From assembly GCA_003313425.1 (NCBI GenBank), contig NHZP01000002.1, positions 2,294,001-2,358,000 on the forward strand: a DNA stretch of 64,000 nucleotides. The letters are read 5' to 3'. The position numbers and the translations under genes were made by a program. Origin of the DNA: Pseudopyrenochaeta lycopersici. Its lineage: Eukaryota > Ascomycota > Dothideomycetes > Pleosporales > Pseudopyrenochaetaceae. The first letter of the stretch is position 1, and each line of letters begins with the position of its first letter. Positions 1-9,899 of this stretch are shown here, one piece after another. The notes under the pieces are model-generated. The model made no database searches, was not told where the DNA came from, and saw only the letters and a list, made by a program, of their open reading frames with translations.

Positions 1-2
1 TG

Positions 3-164
3 AATGATTCGAGTGTTTGGGAGGCAGTTGCGCACAAAGGACACTTTTTGTTGCTGAATGTTGCTGTCGGGGGTAACTGGCCTGGTCAACCTAATGCGAC
101 GACCATTGATGGGCCAAAGGTGGAGATGGAGGTGGACTATGTGCGCGTATGGAATTCTCTGTAA
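3..164 (+). CDS. C-terminal end of a GH16 family glycoside hydrolase (partial)
   Basis: An open frame enters from the left edge and stops with TAA at 162-164. It encodes 53 residues. The motif LLNVAVGGNWPGQPN followed by MEVDYVRVW is the typical end of GH16 endo-1,3(4)-beta-glucanases: the last strands of the jelly-roll, with VDYVRVW as the closing strand. Enzymes of this family are usually secreted and hydrolyse beta-glucan in fungal or plant cell walls. The catalytic ExDxxE motif would lie upstream and is outside the window, so activity cannot be judged. No lesion is seen in the visible part. The substrate class (glucanase or crosslinking transglycosylase) is not resolvable from this tail. 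Confidence 0.8.
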   Translation, partial: NDSSVWEAVAHKGHFLLLNVAVGGNWPGQPNATTIDGPKVEMEVDYVRVWNSL

Positions 165-220
165 TTGACTGGTGAAGATGGAACGATTGCTATTCTGAAT
201 CGACGTAGAGCTATAGAACT

Positions 221-441
221 TGTGGAGGAAAAGCAAGGGGCTGGGCAACAGTAGCCTAGGTGATCTATTAGACGGACCACTGTTTAGTAAGGAAGTTCGT
301 AGGAACCAGCTATATGGTCTAATTGAGCACAGTACACTGCAAAGGCCAGCGCACTGGCTGGAGGTTGAGCGTGGAAATCTGTTGCTGTACCCAGAGCGCG
401 AGCAGCACGGTCCAATACGTCACGGCGCGTTGTTCACAACA
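221..441 (-). mobile_element. Solo LTR of the Copia family (short variant), TSD GAACT
   Basis: The element reads TGTGGAGG...ACAACA on the plus strand and is flanked on both sides by the direct repeat GAACT (216-220 and 442-446), as expected for a solo LTR left by recombination. Its ends match the LTRs of the full Copia element at 54328-61707, and its central part matches the solo LTR at 46336-46517 in reverse complement. It is shorter than the 365-base LTR because it lacks the CACGTG-rich centre. The open frame that covers it has no coding features. It sits just after the GH16 gene and could affect its 3' end. Confidence 0.85.
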
Positions 442-446
442 GAACT

Positions 447-1285
447 TATAACCCATTTTATAGCAACTTGACTCCTATACGAGCCGGCCACCCTAGGTGA
501 GCCAGTTATCTACTGAAGCTATATCTTTGCAATTTGATAATTCCAAATTCCTGAAATACGTTGTAACGGCATCACATTTAAAACTTGATAGATGTAGAAC
601 TTTTGTTAGGCGATCGACTGGCTTCGGGTGACTAGCTTGCATAGGATTTGAAGACTCTGCTAAGTTGCTTACTTATGGCGTGCGTTCTGCTTTCACTTGA
701 AAAGAAGAGGCAAATGTTATGTAGTTGTACACGGGTAAATTATATATGAAAAGTTGTATAATAGGTACCGAGCTACAAAATATTGTACAATCTCAGGGGG
801 TTGTCGCCATGTTAGAAAGATCTGGGATTAGGAAGAGCGCATAGCCTGGCACTCATCTTTCGCTAGCAAGGTCTATATCTGCTTCTGGTATAACGACATA
901 ACCCGCAACTAGGTCCTTGAGGTTAAATTTAACGGATACAATTTAAGAAAGCTTCTATGACGTGGTTAAAGCACTTCAACAAGCATAAAAGGCGCATACC
1001 ATAGGGACACATCGGCTGCTAATCGTTGACAGCCACGAGGGTCATGCAATGCTCGCTTTTTCAGGATCTGTGCAAGGAAGAGGTTATCAATACCCTCCTC
1101 GTGCCTCCAACCCGTCACATTTGCTGGAGCCGGTTTATGACCGCTGCTTCTCGCCGCTGAAGGGTGTAGATGAGGATGAGGGCTCAGCCATGGCACATGT
1201 TTACTATTATTGGAGTTAATGGCTTATAACCTGTATAATATATCCCCCGTAAACTTCCTAATATACCAAATAAAGAAACAAAATT
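447..1285. other. Intergenic, no gene recognised
   Basis: The stretch lies between the GH16 tail with its solo LTR and the 3' end of the SAT4-type gene on the minus strand. I see no supported coding frame, RNA gene or repeat. CA and TG dinucleotides are present at normal levels, so this is not RIP-mutated DNA. Confidence 0.5.
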
Positions 1286-2734
1286 TCAGTCGCTACTATT
1301 ATATACACCAATATCCGTGTCCAAACTATCATTTCTCGGAGTGCTGGCGGACTGCGGTCTGATTGCTGCACACACTGTTCGACACCCTGCGTATCGAAAC
1401 TGCTTTGATTTATCTATTAACAGTGGCGAGGGTAAAGCAGTCAAGTTTAAAGTGCTCATACCACATGCTTGACTCAACACCTCCTCTTGATCTTCGATAG
1501 TGACATGGTGACAAGTGCTGACTTTGATACAGTCCATAGGTACAATATCAGGTTTGTATCTCACACTATCCATCTTTTTATCTCCGATGAGTCGCCATGG
1601 TCCACTCCTTTTGTTGGTGTCAGAGTTGCTGATACGGTTCGTTGGAAGGCTAAAGTAACGACGGAAGAAGACTCTCAATGCTGGAGCAGAGGCACACATA
1701 ATGCCAAGGTCTGCCTCCAGTGCTGTCCAAATCCAGGCGTAAAATGCGTACCATGTGATGTCGTAGGTGTAATAGTAAATGTAGATGGCGTAGTACGTAC
1801 GCATGATGCCACAGACACATGTGCTAACCCACGAGTGAGCATTCTAGTCCAATTGAGCTTCCAGTAGATCAACTTACAGTATCCCTAGTCCAAATATGCC
1901 TATCAATGCAGCTTTTTGGCTGGTTGGGACTTGTAAGTTCCAAACTAGTAATATTGGTAAAGCGCAAATAAAAAGGTCTTGCAGCGTGCCAATAACAGCG
2001 ACAGACACAATCACTGCACCTTCATCAAGACTTTTAAGTTCGTTCTGAAGCCTCCAAGAAGGATCAAAAAGGTGCCAATAGCCTTTGATAGGTGTGTATG
2101 AAAATATGATAATGAATGTGAATATCACGCTGTAGCAAACAACGGATGCAATCGACGCCCACACCCAGTACAGAAAGATCTTCGAAATTGAACCATTTGT
2201 CAGTCGTCGGTAGAAGCAGAGAATCGAGATTTTTATGAGCGTTGTGGATTCTAGAAAAAGGATTTCAATTGCTAGGGTAATCTACTCGCAAATAAGCTTG
2301 CTATCCGCTTTGCGAGTGGTGAATACTTACCTGTCGTGTAGTGATCGATGTTCGTTTACTTTGATCCCAAGCATGCCATTGGAAGCCATACGTTCGAATT
2401 CCTGTCAAATATGAGGTGAGTTTCTTGAATTCTTGATGATAGTCTATTTACCTAAAATGACTGATACTGTCGATCCCACAACAATTATCATCGCAATCGA
2501 TATCAACAAGTCGTCCAGTCCCGCGTTTTTGGCTAACATCAGGCGAGCCCACATGCGCGCCGAATATACAATGGCCGTGAACACTAGAAGAACAATTAGA
2601 GTGACCGGGACTGCCCAACCTCTTGTCTCCGGATTGATGTGATTTGGCCTAGGCCAGGAGTTGATAACAGAAGAAGGAGGATATAGACCGCCACTCCGAG
2701 CAAAGAGATCATCTAAGCTGTTGACATGAGCCAT
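1286..2734 (-). CDS. SAT4/rhodopsin-domain seven-helix membrane protein (PTH11-like)
   Basis: Four exons fit: 2734-2452, 2401-2331, 2281-1878 and 1823-1286. The introns are 50, 49 and 54 bases, and the spliced length of 1296 bases (431 residues) is in frame. The start is the ATG at 2734 (MAHVNSLDDLF); the frame is open further upstream but has no ATG. Seven hydrophobic segments are visible. The loop RMWARLMLAKNAGLDD is the characteristic (R)xWxR...GxDD signature of the fungal SAT4 family, and FLESTTLIKISILCFYRRL matches its third helix. These proteins sit in the plasma membrane and are often called PTH11-like receptors; the ligand is unknown. The tail from about residue 330 is hydrophilic. 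A paralogue is divergently transcribed at 4026. Splice sites were chosen by eye, and the last exon could contain a further intron. Confidence 0.8.
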
Positions 2735-4025
2735 ACTGGGATGTCTGCTCAGTGAGCGGTTTCGTAGAGATTTTGACAAGGCTCAGGGAACATGTATTGC
2801 CAATTGAATAAAGGAGTAGTACAAGGGTATAAAGGTGTTGCTCGCGCCTCTGCATACGGGGAGCTATCTGTATACCCCAGCTTGAATACGAGATTATGCG
2901 TTTGCAGGGCAAACGTTTCCTTCCGCGACGTGTAAGGGTCAGCAATGCATCTTAACGAATAGGAATATCTGAACAGAGCTGAGTGTGGCGTTTTATGACT
3001 GCAGAACAAGTCAATACGGGTATAGTTCGCGTGATTAGGCACGTGTTAGCATGGGTTGCTCAGACATGCGGGGTATCGAGTGGGTCAACCACGGTAATGC
3101 AAGACCGTATATGCGTGTGATGCTGTACCGGCACTGGACCGTAGTGAGGGGGTGCCGTTCCAGGAACCGCGCCTCAGTTTCATCTGGTAAGTCCTAAAAC
3201 CGTCCTCCAATAATATTTCGCTGGTGTCATTACAATGTACGTCGCTTAGATCGGCACATTCTCCAGGAGCAGCATTACTTAGCGAGATAGCGGGACTTGC
3301 AACTCACTTCCACAAAATACCAGCCCCTTTGCTGTGACTTATCGAAGAAGCCAAATTTTAGGTAGCTAATTGTCTGTTTAGATAGCTATATAGGTTTTTA
3401 TTCATCAATAAAGAGCTCTGCGACATCGAAGTAAACTCATCGAAGTTTAGAAGGCAAATCTTAAAGCTGGCTTTTCGCGCCTGCTGTAACATTACTGAAA
3501 TTGGAAACATATACGCACTGCTAAGACTAATTGAGTTTTGAATGCGCTTCGATGCGCATGGGCATAGGCAGCCTAGTTAGAGGTTCTCTTGTTGACAATC
3601 AATAACTTGTTGACAATCAAATCCGCCACAAATCAATCTGGACAAGGTCTGTGTTATTTCCATACGCTAATACGCATGAGGAAGGGCCTTACACGGCCCT
3701 AATGGATAAAGATATAATTACTAAGAAATACTACTTCGTCCACACATGTGATAGGAGCTAAGGTTTGAAGCTAAGAGCACAGACTTTATTCGGATTGACT
3801 CGGGATCGCCATTTGCCCAAATGCGTAATGTTTCCAATTCTGCTGAATGGCGGTCCTGATCGAATTGTTCACTTTCCCCCATCTTTTATAATGCTGCCTC
3901 AAAACCTTGTTTTAACGCCGTCGTTATCGGTCCGCCCTCCACAACGTTCTCTTCGCCTGTGCCGTCTACAGCTTGGCCTGTGTTGGCTCAAGAATTGATT
4001 TTGAACCAACAGTACATTTCGAACC
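2735..4025. other. Divergent promoter region between two SAT4-type genes
   Basis: About 1.3 kb separates the start codons of the two divergently transcribed SAT4-type genes. No coding frame with family features was found. CA/TG content is normal. Short AT-rich stretches occur near 3340-3420 and 3700-3730, but I cannot assign any regulatory element with confidence. Confidence 0.5.
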
Positions 4026-5383
4026 ATGGATGATCGAAGCGGGCAGGTTATTGGCGTAGCTGTGACTTTCTTCGTCTTGACATGGCTCACCGTTGGTCTC
4101 CGATGCTACGTTAGGTCTGACCCACACCTTCTTACTGTACACAGCTGTCTTCTGATATTGACTCCAGAACCTTCTTAGTGAAAGCCTTTGGAATAGATGA
4201 TAAAATTATGGTCGCTACTCTATGCTTCTACACAGCCTACTTATCATGTCAACTCGGCGGCGCAGCTCATGGTACCGGGCAACATCGTGAAGCAATTACA
4301 GACAGAAATGCCCAAACGGCCCTTCGCTACTGGTTCTTTTGCGAAGTCTTTTATCCCCTGGCAACCTCTATCCTCAAAATCGCTGTTGGTCTCTTTTTGT
4401 TACGCATTACAATCATTCCGGCCCACGTCTGGATCATTCGGATAATCATGGCGGCCTCAGGGGTGTTAGGAATCGGATGTACTTTCCTTGTCATATTTCA
4501 GTGCAAACCCATATCGTTCTGGTGGGACTTGGACCCTAATCATACTGGCATCTGTCTCTCCCCTACGCTGGTCACAAATTTTACATATGTTGTCTCGGCC
4601 CTAAACTCATTCGCCGACTGGACCTTTGGTACTCTGCCTATCTTTATCGTGAAAGACTTGCAGATGAAGAAGCGTATGAAGGTCATAGTCGCTTCCGTGA
4701 TTGCGTTTGCAGCGATGTGAGCAACCATATTCCCTCTCTGAACTACTTGATAAGCATACTTGCCTAATCAATGTTCTATTCTTTCCGACTTACGTCCTAA
4801 TATCGTAAATAGTGGCTCAACGGCAACCATTATTCGCCTTCCTTACACCTCTAGTCTTAAGGAATACAAAGGCGACTTTCTCTACCGGACAACTTCTTTT
4901 GCGATCTGGACTACGGTGGAAATAGGCGTAGGCATAACGGCCGGCTGCATGGCGACTTTTAGGCCACTCATGAGGTGTAGCTTCCTATCTTTCAGTAAGA
5001 GTTCTGGTCAGTCCGCTGGAATTCCATGGAGCAAGGAACCCAAAAACAAGACCCATAGAGTACCCAGGTTTGATATGCAGCCGCTAAACGAATTTAGACC
5101 TGCGATTGAGGGGCCAGTCGTCACGACAACGATTACGGGCGGAAGATTAAGTAACGGATCTGACGAGGAAACTTTCTTAGCCATTGATGTACCGCCTGAA
5201 AGGTGGAAGCCCGGAGTGCATAATAACGTGACAACTACGTTTGTGGCGGAGAGTCGAACAAAGTCAGGCGGGCCGAGTAAGGCAGAAATCAGAGCACGAA
5301 GTGGCAGTCCAGGTGGAGACAGTGAGTCTACCCTTGGAAACGAGGATAGCGGGAAACTAGTGTATCCTTTTGACCGCTTCTGA
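4026..5383 (+). CDS. SAT4/rhodopsin-domain seven-helix membrane protein (second copy of the family)
   Basis: Three exons fit: 4026-4114, 4168-4716 and 4813-5383. The introns are 53 and 96 bases, and the spliced length of 1209 bases (402 residues) is in frame. The start is the ATG at 4026 in a good context (accATGG). Seven hydrophobic segments alternate with loops. The family loop GLRCYVRTFLVKAFGIDDK follows helix 1, and the helix 3 region LATSILKIAVGLFLLRI is typical. The last helix ends in ATFRPLM and is followed by a Ser/Thr/Gly-rich cytoplasmic tail of about 130 residues, suited to phosphorylation (inference). The role is probably membrane sensing or transport; the ligand is unknown. It is divergent from the related gene at 1286-2734, and the sequences are clearly different, so any duplication is old. 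Confidence 0.82.
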
Positions 5384-5746
5384 GCAGCGTATAACGACTT
5401 CGTCTTACTCTGTCAGGATAAAGTGTTACAGCAGTTTACATTTAGATTTCTTTTACTTATTCAAGAGAATATTGTAAAGCTGAACACAATATCTATAGAA
5501 GCCATTGCCTATATCCATATACTGAATCGATATACAGAGTGATCAGTTTGATTAGTGTGCTCAGTGCCGCTGAGAATGCTGAGCAACAAGACAGGTCACG
5601 TGATATGCTCGGGCTGTGTGACAAAACATGAGGCGTAGTATTTACAACTAGTAAGACAGGGACTTGGTTAGTTCGTAACAATATCATAATGTTGAGGAAT
5701 AATAAACTTTGTAATTACTTACAACTCGTGTGAATAACGCTAGTTA
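5384..5746. other. Intergenic, no gene recognised
   Basis: This is the 3' flank of the SAT4-type gene up to the target duplication of the solo LTR at 5752. Nothing beyond ordinary AT-leaning intergenic sequence is seen. Confidence 0.5.
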
Positions 5747-5751
5747 CAAAG

Positions 5752-6154
5752 TGTTGCAAACAACGCGCTGTGACCTGGGGTACGGTAGGCTCACGTGCGC
5801 GCTGACGTAGGAGCTTACCCTGGAGAGATACGTACTTCTGTGTGCATTCAAGGGCGCGCTCACGTGCGCGCTCACGTGCACGCTCACGTGCAAGCTGATG
5901 GGCAAGCTCACGCAGGAGACACCTGAAGGTAGACTCACGTGCGCGATCACGTGCGCGATCACGTGCGCGAGCACGTACGCGCCCACGCACGCGTACACGC
6001 TGCTCACGCTCCTACCGTATAATGGCCCCTGTAATAGGCCGTGCTCAGCTCTCCTTTATATAGCTGGCTCTCCTAAAGCCTCCTAGACAAAACAGTAGTC
6101 CATCTCATAGATTACCTAGGTAACTGTTGCCAAGCTCTCCCCTTTTCCTCCACA
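5752..6154 (+). mobile_element. Solo LTR of the Copia family with CACGTG array, TSD CAAAG
   Basis: The element starts TGTTGCAAACAACG, ends CCTCCACA, and is flanked by perfect CAAAG repeats (5747-5751 and 6155-6159). It is the reverse complement of the LTRs at 54328 and 61343, but longer (403 against 365 bases) because the central tandem array of CACGTG-containing units is expanded. About seven CACGTG palindromes lie between 5790 and 5975. It keeps most CA/TG dinucleotides and so is not strongly RIP-mutated. Open frames across it (Arg/Glu-rich or Val/His/Ala-rich) are by-products of the repeat. Confidence 0.92.
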
Positions 6155-6159
6155 CAAAG

Positions 6160-6800
6160 TCAATATGGTAACTAATAAACTACTTAGGTCCTTACTGAGT
6201 TTCCTGCTAGCAATGTTCTTTTGGGTATACACAAGCCCCAACGTATCTATTACATCGGCAAACACGCGAAGCATTTGTATGGCAGCTTTGTCTGGAATAA
6301 TCTCTTGTGGAGTGCCCATCTCTACTATTCTGGCTTGCACATGGTCCCCCCCCTTCCAGTCCTATCTTGAGCGCATCTCGTGCTGTGGACAATGTGAAGT
6401 CACATGATTATCTAGTGCCTTGGCACAGGTCTCTCATCAAGAGAAACCTCTCCACTCGGATAGATAGATAGCTTGAATCAACAATTGTAACAACACCTTG
6501 TATTTTGGGCCCTCAGGCCATTGCATCTCGATCTATATTGTTGTAGAAATCGGTGAAATTGGGGCTATTCAATTTCCCTTCTTCTTTGTCTCGTGCTGCA
6601 GATCCATATTCATTGTACGTGCGACAAAGGACGGCAAGTCGTTTGGCGAGGGTCTTAGCCACATACCGCGCCTGCCGCTTGATCAAAATAGTACGGTGCA
6701 CCAATTTCCTTCACATTTCGCCCATGTTTGCTCGCCAACTTCCAGCTGATTAGGCCAGCGAAGAACTGAAATGATAAGGGACAACTTTTATCGTCAGCGC
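6160..6800 (-). pseudogene. Possible C-terminal relic of a fungal diterpene cyclase (CPS/KS-type)
   Basis: On the minus strand, 6704-6513 reads AKRLAVLCRTYNEYGSAARD and then a segment with LNSPNFTDF. This resembles the conserved (C)RxxNDYGSxxRD...NLNSxxFPEF segment near the end of fungal bifunctional copalyl diphosphate/kaurene-type synthases. Further along the same strand (6290-6200), LRVFADVIDTLGLVYTQKNI resembles the FVDVTDLYGQIYVxRDI end motif. The two pieces lie in different frames and have stops between them, so this is a broken copy. The DxDD and DDxxD metal-binding motifs of such enzymes are not present here. The match is from memory of the family; a profile search of the six-frame translation would decide. 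The solo LTR of the Copia family inserted directly beside it. Confidence 0.4.
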
Positions 6801-7252
6801 CTGTCGAGTTAACCCATTTAAATTACGAGCTTCGCTCAATGTCCAGGCATGCAAAACCTTAGCCCTCAACTTTCATATAGAATAAGGGAAGCTATCATAG
6901 GTAACTAACCTATGTAAGCGACACCTTGTAGCGGATGCAATAGGTGCTGGCTTTAATAAACTAGCTAATAGTAGGTATTATGCTCTGCGGTTTCCTTGAG
7001 GGTAGAAGATGTATTAGGACCTTACGCCTAAGGATTATAATTAGCTTACGTCTAAGGATATAATTAGCTTTAGCGAGCTGCAAGACTTAGCAAAGAACTG
7101 CATAGAAATGCCTTAAGGGATTAGGAGCCAAAACCGAAATTAGCTTAAGAAGCTTAAATAAATATAGTCTAATCTAGATTACTTAATAATTCTATAAATT
7201 GAATAATTAGCTATAGTAGTAGCTTAGTGTCGGGACTTAGGTCTATGCCCAC
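6801..7252. other. AT-rich degenerate sequence left of Gypsy element A
   Basis: TpA-rich sequence with repeated TTAGCTTA-like words and few CA dinucleotides suggests an old RIP-mutated repeat. No coding frame is recognised. The last five bases before the LTR at 7258 (TAAGC, 7253-7257) are the left target duplication of element A. Confidence 0.45.
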
Positions 7253-7257
7253 TAAGC

Positions 7258-7619
7258 TGTTAGGATCTGAGATCCCAGACAGGAGGGGACACTCTAAGGA
7301 CTGACGGCCAGTCAGGAAGCGCCAGTCCCCCACTCTGTTACACGTCACGTGACCGCTCGCTCTGCCCAGGACGAGCGCGCTGTGTATATAGATCACTACA
7401 ATAAACCCTTATAGATTATTATGTTTAACTTAATATTATACTCTATAGTATAGTAATAGTAATACTAATTATTCTTAACTCTTAGTACTCTTTATAGAAG
7501 CGCCCTCTTACTATCTTAGTATTAAACCCCTCTTCTATATAGTCCCTTACTCTATCCTAGAGAACTAACCTTATAATCTTATTAGTTATCTTTACTAATA
7601 GCTTTTAAGATTCTTTATA
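7258..7619 (+). repeat. 5' LTR of Gypsy element A
   Basis: 362 bases aligned with 20784-21176, starting TGTTAGGATCTGAGATC. The first 160 bases keep CA and TG dinucleotides, including an ACACGTCACGTGAC motif. The second half is RIP-mutated (TTATA where the right copy has CTCACA-like words). It lacks a GC-rich insertion of about 31 bases that is present in the right LTR near 20900-20930. Confidence 0.9.
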
Positions 7620-8219
7620 CTTTAAATACCCTTAAGATAAGTAATACTTATATAGAAAACGCAGCTTACTATATTACTAGGCTAGGTAATACTGTTACTA
7701 AACTAGACCTCTTCTATAGAGATTAGTTTAAGCTTAAAGAATAGCTACTTTAGTTTAACTTATTCTTTAAGTTTAACGCGACTACTATAGATAATAATAA
7801 CTAAGTAGTACTTATAATAAGCTATATAAGAGGCGAAGCTGCTAAATAGGTAAAGCCTTACCTAGTTAAGTACTTAGCTAAAGGAACTAAACTAAAAGAG
7901 CTAATTAAGATGTTTAAAAATACAGGAGAATTTAAGACATGTATGTGATAAGCATTTAGATTACTAAACAAAACTACTATTATAGAACGTAAAATCTAAA
8001 ATATATAATAAACCTAGTTTATAGCTAATTACGCTAATAAGTTTTTAGGGTACGCTAGATAAACTAACTAGAATAATAACACCCTAAAAACTATATATAA
8101 ATAAAGCCTAAAAGTAGACGTCTAAACTAAACTAATACGTTCTAGTATAGGCATAGTAATACTAGATAACTTAATTAATAAAACTATCTAATTAGATGTA
8201 GAGCTCTATAAGCTCTAAG
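7620..8219 (+). pseudogene. Gag, first part, of Gypsy element A (RIP-mutated)
   Basis: Read with TAG/TAA taken as former Gln, the plus strand gives a retrotrans_gag-like helical domain: around 7705-7760 it reads like DLFYRDQFKLKEQLLQF, and later IRGEAAKQVKPYL. The frame ends at 8219, where a B-type LTR begins. It continues in phase on the minus strand from 18372 downward, which leads to a zinc-knuckle region. Products of this type form the particle shell. This copy cannot make protein because it has many in-frame TAG/TAA codons. Confidence 0.75.
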
Positions 8220-8469
8220 TGTTATGGGCGAAGAGGCCTGACTAACGAGTGTGCATTTGTCCTATACTACAGAAGGAGAAAGATAGAGAAGAGGTTACAG
8301 GTATCCTTAGAGGATATATATATATGTTCGTACGAGCGAAGAGGAACGTGCTCCTCTAGCTGCTAACTTATATAAGCTAATAAGAAAAGGGGGTAGAGGA
8401 GATTAAGGAGTTCTTTCCCCGTGCGATAGTAGCGAAGCCTCTCCTGCTTAAAGGGCGCAGCCTATTATA
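8220..8469 (-). repeat. 3' LTR of element B
   Basis: Begins TGTTATGGGCGAAGAGG and ends CCTATTATA, where the other copies have CCCATTACA (two C-to-T changes). It is nearly identical to 14698-14947 and to the reverse complements of 18378-18627 and 46620-46868. Confidence 0.92.
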
Positions 8470-8780
8470 ATACCCTCCTCCTCCTTAAATAACTATGTTG
8501 CTTCTTCGTACGTAGTTTAACTTTAACCTTATACTTATGTAGGTAGCGTTATGTTATCGTGCTGTAAAAGTAGAGATATCGCGTGTACTTTTTCTTGTTT
8601 ATTTGCAAGTAATTTTCCTCCTTTACCTGTTATTGTTGCCTAATAACGTAGAGTAGAGGAGAGGTTAGTTATTTGCTTGCTCGTGCGCATATAAAGAGCT
8701 TTTCCTCTAACTCTTTCTTCCTCTTTTACTGCTTAACTTTAACTTACTTGCGTATAACTCGTCTTCCTATTATTGCTAAT

Positions 8781-9842
8781 ATGCCTCCTAAAGTAGCTCC
8801 TTTAGCTAGTTAGCCTAATTGCGGTGTGTGGGGTCCTAGTGGTTATGGCGGTGGTGTAAACTATCTTGCTTATACGACTGCTAGTAATATTATGTCTACG
8901 CACGCAGCTACTAGGGCTAACATTGCTTAGGTTACTTACGCTTAGCTTACTTAAACCGCTCCTAACTAAACTTAACCTGCTAGTATTATTATTCCTACTA
9001 CTTAGGGTAATACGTCTCTTCTCTCTACTAACTACGTAATCTAGTATATCCTAGATACTCTAGTTATAGATAAGTTTCGCTGTCTCTTTATAACTGCTTC
9101 TATACGTCTTATTCCTCTTTTCTTTTCTATATCTAACGTTATTTAGCCTAAGCTAGTTCGCATTACTAAATTCTTCCTTCGTCCTATTAATTAATCCCTG
9201 TATAATGCTTAGTAGGGCTATAGTCTTAATAATTTCTCTCTTATTATCGCTTATTGTACGATTAACGCTTAGTAACTCCTCTCTAGTTATTAATCCTACC
9301 TTAAAGCCTACCTTATTTATAGCCGCGGTTCCCTTAACGCTAACTTCTATTCTAATAACTGTGCTAAGGCTATATAAGAGCGTTATACGTTTACAGCCTT
9401 TACTAGGTGTGTCTCTATTACTAGCGAGTAGAGCAGGGCTTACTCTAATTACGTGTGGCAGGATTACAGTGCGTCTTATATAGCTAGGCGTGCTCTACCT
9501 CTCCTACCTTCTAACGGAGTCTCTGTTCCTCAGCGTAGTTAAGGTTAGGGTTAAGTTCTTGCTAAGCCTGAGGAGGATAAACGTTTCTTAGACGTCTTAA
9601 GTTAGAGGGCCTTATACAGGGTTAGTTAGCTTATGCTAGCTTATTTCTCTAACCTTTTAGTAGTTTCCTAGATAGTAGCTGTACGGGCTGTATATAAGTC
9701 TTCTATTTCTTATAGGCTTCTATAGTAATAAGATTCTCTTCTAGCTCCTAAGTTAGGTTATAGTACCCCTCCTATTTTACATAGAACTTATTATATTAAT
9801 TTTATAAGTGCTTATCTTAGATATTCTTAATTACCTATTTAA
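8781..9842 (+). pseudogene. Antisense ORF near the 3' end of element B, function unknown
   Basis: The plus-strand ATG at 8781 (MPPKVAPLAS) opens a frame of 354 codons to the TAA at 9840-9842. The frame is interrupted only by TAG/TAA codons, most of them flanked by the Ala/Thr/Gln context expected for former CAG/CAA. Third positions favour T in GCT, ACT, CCT and TCT codons, as in a real coding frame. The product would be Ala/Thr/Gln-rich at the start, with a Tyr/Ser/Asn-rich middle. I recognise no domain. It lies between the integrase end of pol and the 3' LTR, on the strand opposite to pol. Comparison with unmutated copies elsewhere in the genome would show whether the frame is open. Confidence 0.5.
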
Positions 9843-9899
9843 GGTAGTCTTCTTATAGGTTGTTGTCTTGTACGATAACAGCAGCCAGGTTTAAGTTGT

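Noticed and set aside
220..471. 83-residue open frame starting MWRKSKGLGNSS
   Set aside because: It lies within a solo LTR with a target duplication; no protein family features.
5790..5975. CRISPR-like regular repeats
   Set aside because: The units are short (10-12 bases), without unique spacers, inside an LTR of a eukaryotic genome.
5715..6086. Open frames with Arg/Glu-rich or Val/His/Ala-rich products across the CACGTG array (also at 54319-54780 and 61364-61757)
   Set aside because: They are by-products of the tandem LTR repeat, occur on both strands and in several frames, and stop at LTR ends. No start context or conserved domain.
9205..9483. Leu/Ile-rich 92-residue open frame in element B
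   Set aside because: Out of frame with the better supported antisense frame at 8781-9842; hydrophobicity follows from TTA/CTA-rich RIP-mutated DNA.
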